Source: CAJQQY01 sp045106765 (GTDB taxonomy: Bacteria; Bacteroidota; Bacteroidia; Chitinophagales; Saprospiraceae). Taken from it: a stretch of DNA of 64,000 nt. The notes beneath the pieces were generated by a model that saw only the letters and a program-made list of their open reading frames with translations, ran no database searches and was not told where the DNA came from. The position numbers were made by a program, and so were the translations under genes. Below, one piece after another: positions 44,993-53,623 of the stretch; positions within the stretch are counted from its first letter, which is position 1; every line of letters begins with the position of its first letter. Where the stretch lies: NCBI GenBank assembly GCA_045106765.1, contig JBGCFD010000038.1, positions 1 to 64,000 on the forward strand. Reading direction: 5' to 3'.

Positions 44993-45775
44993 TTATTTTC
45001 CTTTAAATTCTGCTTTTCTTCTTTCTACAAATGCACTCGCTCCTTCTTTAAAATCTTCAGAATGAGCAACTGCACCAAATGATCTAACTTCTGAATCAAA
45101 TCCATCCAACACTCCATTATATGCATCATCCACACATTCGATAATTTTGGTAACAGCAATTGGTGCTTTCGAAGCAATCTTCAATATGATCTCTTTTGCC
45201 TTTTTTACTTCCTCTCCGTGAGGCACTACATGATTTGCCAACCCTATTCGATATGCTTCCTCTGCTCCAATCATATCACCAGTCATCAAATATTCTAATG
45301 CTCGACCTCTACCAATTAATTGTGGCAACCGTTGAGTTCCACCGTAGCCAGGAATTATTCCAAGATTAACTTCTGGTTGCCCAAATCTTGCTCGATCACT
45401 CGCAATTCTCATATGGCAAGCCATGGCTAATTCGCATCCTCCACCCAAAGCAAAACCATTGACGGCTGCGATAACTGGTTTAGAAAATTTTTCTATCAAA
45501 TCAAAAATACCTTGACCTCTCGCAGATACATCCATTGCATCATCACCTTTAAAATCTAAAAACTCCTTGATGTCTGCTCCTGCTACAAATGCCTTCTCCC
45601 CTGCCCCTGTGATGATAACTCCTTTTAAGTTTTTTTTCTTAGGTGCTGATACGGCAAAGAAATGTTCCAACTCGTTAAATACATGTTTGTTTAAAGCATT
45701 CAATGCCTTCTCTCGATTGATGGTTAAGGTTACAATTCCTCGAACATTTTTCACTAAAATATTTTCGTACTTCAT
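44993..45775 (-). CDS. Enoyl-CoA hydratase/isomerase family protein (crotonase)
   Basis: 260 residues, normal length. AGEKAFVAGADIKEF forms the CoA-binding and oxyanion region; both catalytic glutamates are present in FALGGGCELAMACHMR and FGQPEVNLGIIPGYGGTQRL. It should hydrate trans-2-enoyl-CoA in beta-oxidation or butanoate-type metabolism. No other beta-oxidation gene is adjacent; the gene is monocistronic and terminates before arsR. A large palindrome lies on the far side of its promoter region. Confidence 0.92.
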   Translation of the reverse strand: MKYENILVKNVRGIVTLTINREKALNALNKHVFNELEHFFAVSAPKKKNLKGVIITGAGEKAFVAGADIKEFLDFKGDDAMDVSARGQGIFDLIEKFSKPVIAAVNGFALGGGCELAMACHMRIASDRARFGQPEVNLGIIPGYGGTQRLPQLIGRGRALEYLMTGDMIGAEEAYRIGLANHVVPHGEEVKKAKEIILKIASKAPIAVTKIIECVDDAYNGVLDGFDSEVRSFGAVAHSEDFKEGASAFVERRKAEFKGK

Positions 45776-46134
45776 AATTGATTTTTTTTTGCGAAGGTAA
45801 ATAGTTTGTTCATATTAATCAGAGTTTTAAACAGTCTATTTAAAAGTTTGATTCGTTTCTTTTTTAGGTGTCACCTTTAGTTTTTATGGTTCTTAAACAA
45901 ATCCTGTGATAGCCCCGAAGTGGGCGAAATACTGTAGCCTATGGTGAAGCCATAGGATTAAAAATAAATAATATTTTAAGCGCCAAAGGTGCGTAATATC
46001 TTCGCAATTAATAATATTTCGCACCTTTGGTGCTCGACGAATCTGCTTTAATTAATGACCTATGGCTTCACTATAGGCTAAAGTATTTCGTCCACTTCAG
46101 GGCTATCGCAACATTTGTCTAAGAACCGTTTTTA
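45776..46134. other. Intergenic region occupied by a large palindromic element
   Basis: Apart from the 240-bp palindrome at 45888-46127, the left 110 bp holds the promoter region of the enoyl-CoA hydratase gene and a small AGGTG/CACCT hairpin near 45866-45877. No gene is visible. Confidence 0.6.
45888..46127. repeat. 240-bp nested palindromic repeat
   Basis: Left arm 45888-45956 and right arm 46059-46127 are reverse complements over 69 bp with about 8 differences. The centre adds AGCGCCAAAGGTGCG (45979-45993) pairing with CGCACCTTTGGTGCT (46020-46034). Each arm also contains its own small hairpin CCTATGG-N5-CCATAGG. The right arm ends 7 bp from the stop codon of the gamma-lyase gene (46135). 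The wording agccc..gaag..gggcgaaat and tagcctatggtgaagccatagg resembles a dispersed repeat family I remember from Bacteroidota and Planctomycetes. Confidence 0.85.
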
Positions 46135-47331
46135 TTACTCAATACTCTGACTAACATCTCTTAATATATCTTCCACGTTCTCAATTCCAACTGACACTCG
46201 AATCAATCCATCAGTAATTCCGACTGCTTCTCGCTCTGCTTTTGGAATATCCATATGCGACATCGATGCAGGGTGAACAATCAAAGTATCCACATCTCCA
46301 AGTGTTGGTGCGATGGTACAAAATTCCAATTTTTCCATGAATTTTACTGCCGAGTCAAAACCTCCTACCAATTCAAAACTTAGCATTCCACCTGAGGCTC
46401 GCATTTGTTTTCTTGCTAATTCGAAATCAGGATGAGATTCTAATGACGGGTAATTGACCTGCGCTACATTTTTATTTTTTTGCAAAAAATGAGCTAAAGC
46501 ATCTGCATTTTTGCAATGACGATCCATGCGTAATTCTAACGTTTTCATTCCATTATTGAGCATCCATGCATCGAAGGCATTAGAATTAGTGCCAACTAAC
46601 TTCATGACCTTCCATACTTTTTTTATCATAAAATCAACATCTTTTCCAATCACCGCTCCCGAAATTGAATTGCCGTGTCCATTCAAAAATTTGGTAGTTG
46701 AATGAATAACAAAGTCAATTCCAAACTTAAATGGTTGTTGCAAATATGGCGTAAGGAAAGTATTATCAATGGCAGTTTTTACTCCAAAAGATTGAGCAAG
46801 TGTTGAAATTTTTTCTAAATCAACACATGCCAAGGTTGGGTTGGCTGGTGATTCGAGATAAATCATTTTTATATTTTTATTTTTCTCCAACAATGCTTTT
46901 ACATTTTCTAAATTAGAAAAATCAGCAAAGATAGTTTCCACTCCAAGTGGTTCTAATATTTGTTGAAAAAAATAAGTTGTACCTCCATAAAGGTTATTTT
47001 GAGTCAAAATTTGATCTCCTGATTTTACGCTTGCCATCAACAGAGAAGAAATAGCAGCCATTCCCGAACTAAATAAAAAACATTTAGCTTCCATGCCTAA
47101 TCCAAATGTTTCTAAATTGGCAATCTTGTCCGCCACAGTTTCAATAGTCGGATTTCCATAGCGCGAATAAAGATGCCCTTCTTTTTTTCCAGAAAAAATA
47201 TCAATGCCTTGCTCTAAATTTTCAAAAGCAAAAGATGACGTAGCATAAATTGGTAATTGATGAGGATGATTATTTATTTTTTTTGTAAAATCGTGAACAC
47301 AAAGGGAACCAAATTGTAAATCTTTTTTCAT
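46135..47331 (-). CDS. Cys/Met metabolism PLP enzyme (gamma-lyase or gamma-synthase type)
   Basis: 398 residues. FGSLCVHDFTKKINNHPHQL, YATSSFAFENLEQGIDIFSG and YSRYGNPTIETVADKIANLE open the family; AIDNTFLTPYLQQPFKFGID and VIHSTTKFLNGHGNSISGAV carry the PLP-binding Lys (in STTKF). The C-terminus has SFELVGGFDSAVKFMEKL and the LGDVDTLIVHPASMSH substrate loop. It could be methionine or cystathionine gamma-lyase, or an O-acylhomoserine sulfhydrylase; the loop does not decide for me. No met or cys genes are adjacent. Confidence 0.87.
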   Translation of the reverse strand: MKKDLQFGSLCVHDFTKKINNHPHQLPIYATSSFAFENLEQGIDIFSGKKEGHLYSRYGNPTIETVADKIANLETFGLGMEAKCFLFSSGMAAISSLLMASVKSGDQILTQNNLYGGTTYFFQQILEPLGVETIFADFSNLENVKALLEKNKNIKMIYLESPANPTLACVDLEKISTLAQSFGVKTAIDNTFLTPYLQQPFKFGIDFVIHSTTKFLNGHGNSISGAVIGKDVDFMIKKVWKVMKLVGTNSNAFDAWMLNNGMKTLELRMDRHCKNADALAHFLQKNKNVAQVNYPSLESHPDFELARKQMRASGGMLSFELVGGFDSAVKFMEKLEFCTIAPTLGDVDTLIVHPASMSHMDIPKAEREAVGITDGLIRVSVGIENVEDILRDVSQSIE

Positions 47332-47353
47332 TTTTTCTTATATTAAATGATTG

Positions 47354-47361
47354 TAAATTTG
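47354..47361 (+). promoter_or_regulatory. Possible -7 promoter element
   Basis: TAAATTTG fits TAnnTTTG, 50 bp before the ATG at 47412; the -33 box is not obvious. Confidence 0.35.
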
Positions 47362-47411
47362 CTAAACAGAATTTCCCCTAAAAGTAACTTTAAAAATAAT
47401 TCAAACTCAAC

Positions 47412-48218
47412 ATGAGGAAAAAATATATTTTTTTAATGCTAGTTTTCTTCGTTTTCAATTATTCATTTGCGCAAGTTGCAGAAGTGGAGGATGAAAACTA
47501 TGAGGAAGAAATGGAAGAGGAATATAATTTTGAGAAAAGTCTTTTCATTGGTACAAATTTTCAACTAGGTCTTCCTCAAGGAAAATTTGGAGAAAATATC
47601 AATTACACCGGTTGGGGATTTGGTGGAAATGTGATGTGGAAATTTAAAAAAGATGTTCCGATTTATGCAGGCATAGATTTTAGTTTTCAAAATTATGATT
47701 TCCAAGCCATCTCTGAAGTCACCTTTGATTTGGAAGAATATCAAACTAAAACGAAAAATAGTATAGTCTTAAGTCACGTTCAAATTCGATTTTACCCCGA
47801 GACTAAATTTTTTCTTCATCCTTATGTTGAAGGAATGTTTGGAGTAAAAAGTTTATTGACCCGAACTATTTTGACAGACAAAACAGATGGAGCAAATGAT
47901 CAGATAAATAGTCAATTTGAAAATAGTGATTTTGCTTTGAGTCTTGGAGGAGCGATTGGTTTTGAAATTCCACTTTCTAAAAATCATTTATTTCTTGATG
48001 TTCGCTGTGCGTATTTAAAGGGAGTTTCTGGCGAATATTATGTTAGAAAAGAAGATGATTCAGTTTATGTCGAACCGATAGATGTTTTTGAAATAAAAAA
48101 TTCCATAACTGATTTATTGGTTCCTCAAATTGGGGTGAAATTTCTGATTGGATTTGGAAATAAAAATAATGAAGAATATTATGAGGAGAATGATAGCTAT
48201 GATGACGAAGAATATTAA
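47412..48218 (+). CDS. Outer membrane beta-barrel protein with acidic ends
   Basis: 268 residues with a signal peptide ending in YSFAQ. The mature N-terminus is strongly acidic (EVEDENYEEEMEEEYNFEKS). The body has alternating strands (FIGTNFQLGLPQGKFGENI, FGGNVMWKF, IYAGIDFSFQNYDF, LSLGGAIGFEIPLSKNHLF, PQIGVKFLIGFGN) typical of an eight-strand porin-like barrel. The C-terminus again is acidic and tyrosine-rich (EEYYEENDSYDDEEY). No family name can be assigned beyond outer membrane beta-barrel. The acidic tails may face the outside or bind cations. Confidence 0.75.
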   Translation: MRKKYIFLMLVFFVFNYSFAQVAEVEDENYEEEMEEEYNFEKSLFIGTNFQLGLPQGKFGENINYTGWGFGGNVMWKFKKDVPIYAGIDFSFQNYDFQAISEVTFDLEEYQTKTKNSIVLSHVQIRFYPETKFFLHPYVEGMFGVKSLLTRTILTDKTDGANDQINSQFENSDFALSLGGAIGFEIPLSKNHLFLDVRCAYLKGVSGEYYVRKEDDSVYVEPIDVFEIKNSITDLLVPQIGVKFLIGFGNKNNEEYYEENDSYDDEEY

Positions 48219-48356
48219 ATTTGTAAAAAAAACTATTCGATTGACGTTGAACGTTTGACGTTTAACAGTCTCCTTTGTAATTTTTTTTTGCAAAAACTTG
48301 GAGCATATTTCCCAAAATCATTTTAAACTTACTTTTTAGAAAACCCGACAATAGCA

Positions 48357-49409
48357 ATGGACAAAGAAAAAAAGAATGAAGGCAAAGATCGCCATTTTGA
48401 GCACCATGAATTTTTAATTGATGGAAATCAAATTCCGATGCGAGTCGATAAATTTTTGATGTCGAAGATGGAAGGTATGTCTCGAACTAAAATTCAAGAA
48501 GCAGTCAAAGCTGGTATGGTCAAAATTAATCATAGTGATTGTAAGCCTAATGAAAAAATCAAACCTTATGATTTGGTGACTGTATTCTTTTATAAAGCCC
48601 GAGGTCATTCTGAAAATGTCGAACCTGAAGATATTCCGTTAAGTATTATTTACGAAGATGATGATCTGATGGTCGTCAACAAACCTGCTGGGATGGTCGT
48701 TCATCCTGGTATTGGAAATTGGACGGGGACTTTAGTTAATGCTTTGGCATTTTACATGAAAGGGAAAAAAGAACTTCCTGTCAAAGAAGGAAATACAAAT
48801 GAAAGACCAGGATTAGTTCATCGAATTGATAAAGATACTTCCGGACTTTTGGTGATTGCAAAAACGGAAGAAGCAATGACTCACTTGGGTAAACAATTTT
48901 ATAATCATACGATCGAACGAAAATATCTGGCTTTGGTTTGGGGTGATTTAGAAGAGGAAAAAGGAACAATCGAAGGACATATTGGTAGGCATCCACACCA
49001 TCGAATGATGCGTACTGTTTTTGCAGATGGAAGTGAAGGGAAACATGCGATCACTCATTACGAAGTATTGGAAAGATTTTATTATGTTACTTTGATTCGA
49101 TGCCAATTAGAAACGGGAAGAACACATCAAATTAGAGTTCACATGAAACACCTTGGTCATCCTTTATTTAATGATAAAAAATATGGAGGTGATAGAATTG
49201 TCAAAGGAACAGTTTTTACAAAGTTCAAACAGTTTGTCAACAATACTTTTGCAGTAATCCCTCGACATGCTTTGCATGCTCAAAGTTTAGGTTTTATTCA
49301 TCCAAGGACTGGAGAGAAAATGTTTTTCGAAGAACCTATTCCTGATGATTTTCAAAATGCTATGACTCGGTGGAAAAATTATGTAGCGAGTCGGAAGGAG
49401 AATATGTAG
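48357..49409 (+). CDS. RluA-family 23S/tRNA pseudouridine synthase
   Basis: 350 residues. An S4 RNA-binding domain (RVDKFLMSKMEGMSRTKIQE, about 28-90) precedes the catalytic domain with YEDDDLMVVNKPAGMVVHPG, VHRIDKDTSGLLVIAKTEEA (catalytic Asp in RIDKDTSG) and LETGRTHQIRVHMKHLGHPL. This is the RluD-like layout, so the likely target is 23S rRNA helix 69, but RluA and RluC are similar. A short charged extension precedes the S4 domain. It is convergent with kbl across a strong terminator. Confidence 0.92.
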   Translation: MDKEKKNEGKDRHFEHHEFLIDGNQIPMRVDKFLMSKMEGMSRTKIQEAVKAGMVKINHSDCKPNEKIKPYDLVTVFFYKARGHSENVEPEDIPLSIIYEDDDLMVVNKPAGMVVHPGIGNWTGTLVNALAFYMKGKKELPVKEGNTNERPGLVHRIDKDTSGLLVIAKTEEAMTHLGKQFYNHTIERKYLALVWGDLEEEKGTIEGHIGRHPHHRMMRTVFADGSEGKHAITHYEVLERFYYVTLIRCQLETGRTHQIRVHMKHLGHPLFNDKKYGGDRIVKGTVFTKFKQFVNNTFAVIPRHALHAQSLGFIHPRTGEKMFFEEPIPDDFQNAMTRWKNYVASRKENM

Positions 49410-49417
49410 ACAGTTTT

Positions 49418-49477
49418 TCAGTTAGCAGTATACATATTACATTATTGTAATGTGCATACTGCCAACTGATTTTTTTT
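49418..49477. terminator. Bidirectional intrinsic terminator
   Basis: 23-bp stem (TCAGTTAGCAGTATACATATTA... and 49447-49469) with three G-T type mismatches, 6-base loop and a T run, between convergent rluA-type and kbl genes. Confidence 0.88.
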
Positions 49478-49486
49478 GGAAAAAAA

Positions 49487-50674
49487 TTAAATCACTCCCA
49501 ATTCTTTGCCCACTTTAGTAAATGCAGCTACCGCTTTTTCCAAATGTTCCATCTCATGACCTGCCGAAATTTGAACTCTAATTCTTGCTTTTTCCTTTGG
49601 AACTACTGGATAATAAAATCCGATAACATAGATTCCTTCCTCCAATAATTTACTCGCAAACTCTTGTGATAGTTTTGCATCGTACAACATAATTGGTACA
49701 ATTGGATGTACTCCTGGAATAATATCAAATCCAACTTTCGTCATTTCTTCTCTAAAATAAAGTGCATTTTTTTCTAGCTTATCCCGCAAGTCAGTCGAGC
49801 TACTCAACAAGTCAATAACCTTAATTGAAGCGCCAACAATTGATGGAGCTAAAGTATTAGAAAACAGATAAGGACGACTTCGTTGTCGCAACATATCAAC
49901 AATTTCTTTTCGTGCAGCGGTGAATCCACCACTTGCTCCACCCATTGCTTTTCCAAAAGTTCCGGTAATAATATCAACTCTTCCCATGGCATTGCAATAC
50001 TCGTGAGTTCCTCTTCCAGTTTTTCCAACAAAACCTGTCGAGTGGCATTCATCGACCATTACCATAGCATCATATTTATCTGCCAGATCACAAATTTTAT
50101 CAATTTGAGCTATCGTTCCATCCATAGAAAAGACGCCATCAGTTGCAATCAATCTTCGTCGAGCTCCTTGGGCTTCTTGCAATTTGGTTTCAAGATCAGC
50201 CATATCATTCGTATTGTACCGATAGCGTGCTGCTTTGCACAATCGGATTCCGTCGATGATCGAAGCATGATTTAATGAATCAGAAATAATGGCATCTTCC
50301 TTTGTCAAAATTGGTTCAAATAATCCACCATTTGCATCAAAGGCAGCAGCATATAATATAGCTTCTTCCATGCCTAAAAAATCAGCAATTTTTCTTTCCA
50401 ACTCTTTGTGAATGTCCTGTGTCCCACAGATAAACCGAACCGAACTCATACCAAAACCATGTGTATCGATAGTTGCTTTTGCTGATTCGATTACATCCGA
50501 ATGAGAAGACAATCCTAAATAATTATTAGCACAAAAATTTAAAACTTCTCCTCCTTCGATCGTATTAATTAAAGCAGATTGAGGTGTGGTGATAGTTCTT
50601 TCTTCTTTGTATAAACCAGCTTCTTTGATGTCATTTAATTCGTTTTGTAGAGCTGTTCTTACTTTTGTAAACAT
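49487..50674 (-). CDS. kbl: Glycine C-acetyltransferase (2-amino-3-ketobutyrate CoA ligase)
   Basis: 395 residues, family-typical. It cleaves 2-amino-3-oxobutanoate with CoA to glycine and acetyl-CoA, the second step of threonine breakdown. Motifs: LNFCANNYLGLSSHSDVI, VRFICGTQDIHKELERKIAD, VDECHSTGFVGKTGRGTHEY and the PLP lysine region IITGTFGKAMGGASGGF. A HEAT-like gene separates it by 44 bp from threonine dehydrogenase-like genes further upstream on the same strand, consistent with one catabolic operon. Confidence 0.95.
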   Translation of the reverse strand: MFTKVRTALQNELNDIKEAGLYKEERTITTPQSALINTIEGGEVLNFCANNYLGLSSHSDVIESAKATIDTHGFGMSSVRFICGTQDIHKELERKIADFLGMEEAILYAAAFDANGGLFEPILTKEDAIISDSLNHASIIDGIRLCKAARYRYNTNDMADLETKLQEAQGARRRLIATDGVFSMDGTIAQIDKICDLADKYDAMVMVDECHSTGFVGKTGRGTHEYCNAMGRVDIITGTFGKAMGGASGGFTAARKEIVDMLRQRSRPYLFSNTLAPSIVGASIKVIDLLSSSTDLRDKLEKNALYFREEMTKVGFDIIPGVHPIVPIMLYDAKLSQEFASKLLEEGIYVIGFYYPVVPKEKARIRVQISAGHEMEHLEKAVAAFTKVGKELGVI

Positions 50675-50718
50675 ATTGTTATTTTTTTTTGACTGCTTCG
50701 CTGATAGCAGTCTAGTTA

Positions 50719-51246
50719 TTATTCAATGTCTGTATATTTATCAATGTAGTTTAATATCTTTTGTCCCTTATTTCTAAAACCAGGAGAACCCAATGGCATC
50801 TGATCATCAATCAATACTTTTATTTCATGAAATAAACCAGGTTCTTTTTTTGCTTCTCTAAATAAAATTCCCATAGAGAAATACTTTACTGCAATAGGTT
50901 CTTTTGGCGAAGCTAAAAATTCAAAGCAAATATCTACGACTGTTCCCAACAGTTTTTCAGGAATAGTATAGTTCTCTAAAATTCGAAGTGTGTTCCTTTT
51001 AACTGCATCATGTTTTGGTGTTCTCAAATTCAACACAGCTTTCTTCAGGTGCTTTTTAAAAAGTTGTGGATTTCTTTCTACAGTAAAATTCATTGAATAA
51101 GCTGCACGCTGATTTAATCGCCAATTATCATCAAAAAAATATTTCATCAATTCGTCAAAACGTTTTTGCGAAGTTCCAATATAACTCGCAATTTTTAGCG
51201 CTTGATTTCTAGAATGTTCTTGCAGTAGTGCTTCTCTTATATCCAA
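50719..51246 (-). CDS. HEAT-like repeat protein of unknown function
   Basis: 175 residues, all helical and soluble. Segments such as FDELMKYFFDDNWRLNQRAA, KKAVLNLRTPKHDAVKRNTL, RILENYTIPEKLLGTVVDIC and FLASPKEPIAVKYFSMGI look like HEAT or adaptor helices, with no named family that I recognise. No ATG is available near its start; TTG at 51246 is the likely codon. It sits between the threonine dehydrogenase-like gene and kbl, but a palindromic element separates it from the former, so its role in threonine catabolism is uncertain. Confidence 0.65.
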   Translation of the reverse strand: MDIREALLQEHSRNQALKIASYIGTSQKRFDELMKYFFDDNWRLNQRAAYSMNFTVERNPQLFKKHLKKAVLNLRTPKHDAVKRNTLRILENYTIPEKLLGTVVDICFEFLASPKEPIAVKYFSMGILFREAKKEPGLFHEIKVLIDDQMPLGSPGFRNKGQKILNYIDKYTDIE

Positions 51247-51262
51247 TTTTTCAGTTTTTTGA

Positions 51263-51324
51263 GATCGCTCGTTTCGCTGACAGTAAGCATAGCGAACGGT
51301 CTGTCCTCTGTCAGCGAAGCGATC
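51263..51324. repeat. Palindromic element ending next to a stop codon
   Basis: GATCGCTCGTTTCGCTGACAG (51263-51283) pairs with CTGTCAGCGAAGCGATC (51308-51324); the core TTTCGCTGACAG/CTGTCAGCGAAG matches 11 of 12. It ends 6 bp from the stop of the dehydrogenase gene at 51331. The words GATC..TTCGCT..ACA recur in the element at 41986-42045. Confidence 0.65.
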
Positions 51325-51330
51325 GAAAAT

Positions 51331-52284
51331 TTACGGGACCAAATTATATTTTTTTGATAATTCTAAAATCATGTCTTTTGTCATTGCATGAATATCGTAT
51401 TCTTCCTTCCAATTCCAATCATTTCTAGCTCCTGAATCATCAATAGAAGCAGGCCAAGAGTCTGCAATTCCTTGTCGAAAATCAGGATTGTAATTAATTT
51501 TAAAATTTGGAAAATGTTGCTGAATTGCTTTTGCAATTTCCGCAGGAGAAAAAGTCATCGCAGCTAAATTATAACTCGAACGAACTTTTATTTTTTCACG
51601 AGGTGCTTCCATTAGTTCCAACGTAGCACGAATGGCATCAGGCATATAAATCATAGGTAGTCGAGTTTCTTCTGATAAAAAACAATCGAAGTCCATTCCT
51701 TGAACTGCTTTGTGAAAAATGTCAACTGCATAATCTGTCGTTCCTCCTCCGGGCATAGATTGATAGCTAATCACACCAGGATAGCGAATGGAACGGACGT
51801 CCAATTTATATTTATCAAAATAATATTGACACCAATTTTCGCCAGCTGCTTTGCTAATTCCATAAACTGTGGCAGGATCTAAAAATGTAAATTGAGGTGT
51901 TTTTTCTTTTGGAGTATGTGTCCCAAAAACAGCAATCGAACTTGGAAAAAAAACTTTATCTAAGGAATGTTCTTTGGCAATTTCTAATACATTAAACAAA
52001 CCACTCATATTAATATCCCATGTACGTCTTGGATTTTTTTCTCCGTTGGCAGAAAGGATTGCGGCAAGGTGATAAACTTGAGTGATATTATATTTTTTGA
52101 CAATATTGGAAAGACCTTCTTTATCTAAAATATCTAATATTTCAAACGGGGAATTAAGGATTTCAGAAGTTCTAATATCTGTGGCTAAGACATTGTCAAT
52201 GCCATAATTTTCTCGAAGGGCTTGAGTCAAAACTGTTCCAATTTGACCGTTAGCACCAATGACGAGAATTTTGTCTTTTCTCAT
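51331..52284 (-). CDS. SDR-type L-threonine 3-dehydrogenase
   Basis: 317 residues, extended SDR. KILVIGANGQIGTVLTQALR binds NAD; VYGISKAAGENWCQYYFDKY contains the YxxxK active site; RYPGVISYQSMPGGGTTDYA is a segment I associate with SDR-type threonine dehydrogenases rather than sugar epimerases. It should oxidise threonine to 2-amino-3-oxobutanoate, the substrate of Kbl encoded downstream on the same strand. This is the SDR enzyme of Bacteroidota and eukaryotes, not the zinc-dependent E. coli Tdh. A general NAD-dependent epimerase is the alternative. Confidence 0.87.
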   Translation of the reverse strand: MRKDKILVIGANGQIGTVLTQALRENYGIDNVLATDIRTSEILNSPFEILDILDKEGLSNIVKKYNITQVYHLAAILSANGEKNPRRTWDINMSGLFNVLEIAKEHSLDKVFFPSSIAVFGTHTPKEKTPQFTFLDPATVYGISKAAGENWCQYYFDKYKLDVRSIRYPGVISYQSMPGGGTTDYAVDIFHKAVQGMDFDCFLSEETRLPMIYMPDAIRATLELMEAPREKIKVRSSYNLAAMTFSPAEIAKAIQQHFPNFKINYNPDFRQGIADSWPASIDDSGARNDWNWKEEYDIHAMTKDMILELSKKYNLVP

Positions 52285-52411
52285 TAAGGTATATTTTGGT
52301 TAGGTAGTATGTATGAAAATAAAGTTCAATGTTCTGCCCACAAAATAGATATTTTCCTTTTGTTAGAAAAGAAAAGTGGCGTTTTTGGTAATTGAATTAC
52401 ATTGATTCTAT

Positions 52412-52927
52412 TCATTGGGCAGAAGGTATCTCCATTAAAAATTCTGAGGATTGATTTTCATAATTCATTTTGGATAAAAAAGTAGAAATACCGTTAGTGA
52501 TTAAAAGATAAGGAACTTGAAGTTGAAAATTATATTGGGCTGCTTGCTCAAATGGATTCCGATTAATTTTTATTTCGTTTTTTGCGGTGGTTGAATCTGT
52601 TAAAATATTCATCCAAGAGAAACTTTTTTCAATATTAATTTCAGGTGCTTTGCATTCAACTAGCAAAAATGGTTGGTTGTTTTCATCATAGATTAAAATA
52701 TCAAAACGATGTTCTAACTCATTGATTTTCAATGACTTCTCTACTGCAATTTTTGATTTCGGATATTTTTTTTCTTCTATCAAATAAACTAATAATAATT
52801 GACGAACTAATTCTTCGGGTTGTAAGACGAGGAATTTTTTTCGAATCGGACAAAATATTAGTTGCTTTCCTTTTTCTCTTTTGGATTTTAAAAAAGGCTT
52901 AAATCGAAGCAAGTCTAAATCAATCAT
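52412..52927 (-). CDS. Orphan HsdR N-terminal-like nuclease-fold protein
   Basis: 171 residues from the ATG at 52927. It resembles the N-terminal domain of type I restriction subunit HsdR: RFDILIYDENNQPFLLVECK contains the D...ExK pattern of PD-(D/E)xK nucleases (about residues 92-111), and NPFEQAAQYNFQLQVPYLLI is the downstream family segment. No helicase motor, HsdM or HsdS is present. Stand-alone versions are common in Bacteroidota chromosomes, so a DNA-repair or housekeeping role is more likely than restriction. The nuclease role is inferred from fold only. Confidence 0.75.
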   Translation of the reverse strand: MIDLDLLRFKPFLKSKREKGKQLIFCPIRKKFLVLQPEELVRQLLLVYLIEEKKYPKSKIAVEKSLKINELEHRFDILIYDENNQPFLLVECKAPEINIEKSFSWMNILTDSTTAKNEIKINRNPFEQAAQYNFQLQVPYLLITNGISTFLSKMNYENQSSEFLMEIPSAQ

Positions 52928-52966
52928 TGGAAGGTTTTTTTTTACAAAAAAAATAATTTTGGTCAA

Positions 52967-53623
52967 GGTTACTCATTTGAGATAAAAAGAAGATGATACA
53001 GAAGCTACTACTTCTTTTCCTGTTTCACCTTGGATAGTAACTGAGATATTGGTTTGTAATATTTTAATTAGGAAATTTTCACTAGATAGGAAACTACAAA
53101 TTTAAGGGAATAAAATGAGAATAACGGATAATAATCTATTCCAAATTAACTACTAACTGAAAGTCTTCTTTATCTCTGAAAACAAATATCTTATGATTAT
53201 TAATCGAAATTAGAACATTAAATTAGTCACAGATTCAGATCACTTCTTAAATATAAAATATAAATAAATATTAATTTATTGTTTTTCAACAAGTGTAAAT
53301 CATTTCTTACTAGTGATTTATAATTATAAATTATTTATCACTTAAATTGATATTTTATACCAAATTTATTTTTGATTTTTATAAATAAAAAAAGAGTCAC
53401 ATTATTTGTCCTACTGATTGGTACAATTTCATAAAACAACGCTTTTTAGGCAAATGATTTGCATATCAGTAAGATGTAAATAAAACCTTCCTTTCTAGTT
53501 TTTTTTTCCAAAACACACACTATTCGAACATCTCTTTTTATTACTATTTTTTATAACCATGAAATATTAGTGTTTTGATTCTCCCTAAGAATCAGAATGA
53601 TCTAATAGAAAAAATTAAAGAGA
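52967..53623. other. Long AT-rich intergenic region
   Basis: Roughly 650 bp between divergent genes, very AT-rich, with no tRNA, hairpin of note or credible gene. A short minus-strand reading near 52975-53060 looks coding-like but lacks a start. Confidence 0.5.

Noticed and set aside
52975..53060. Minus-strand coding-like tail reading NISVTIQGETGKEVVASVS
   Set aside because: Composition looks protein-like but there is no usable start and it is under 30 codons; possibly a decayed gene end.
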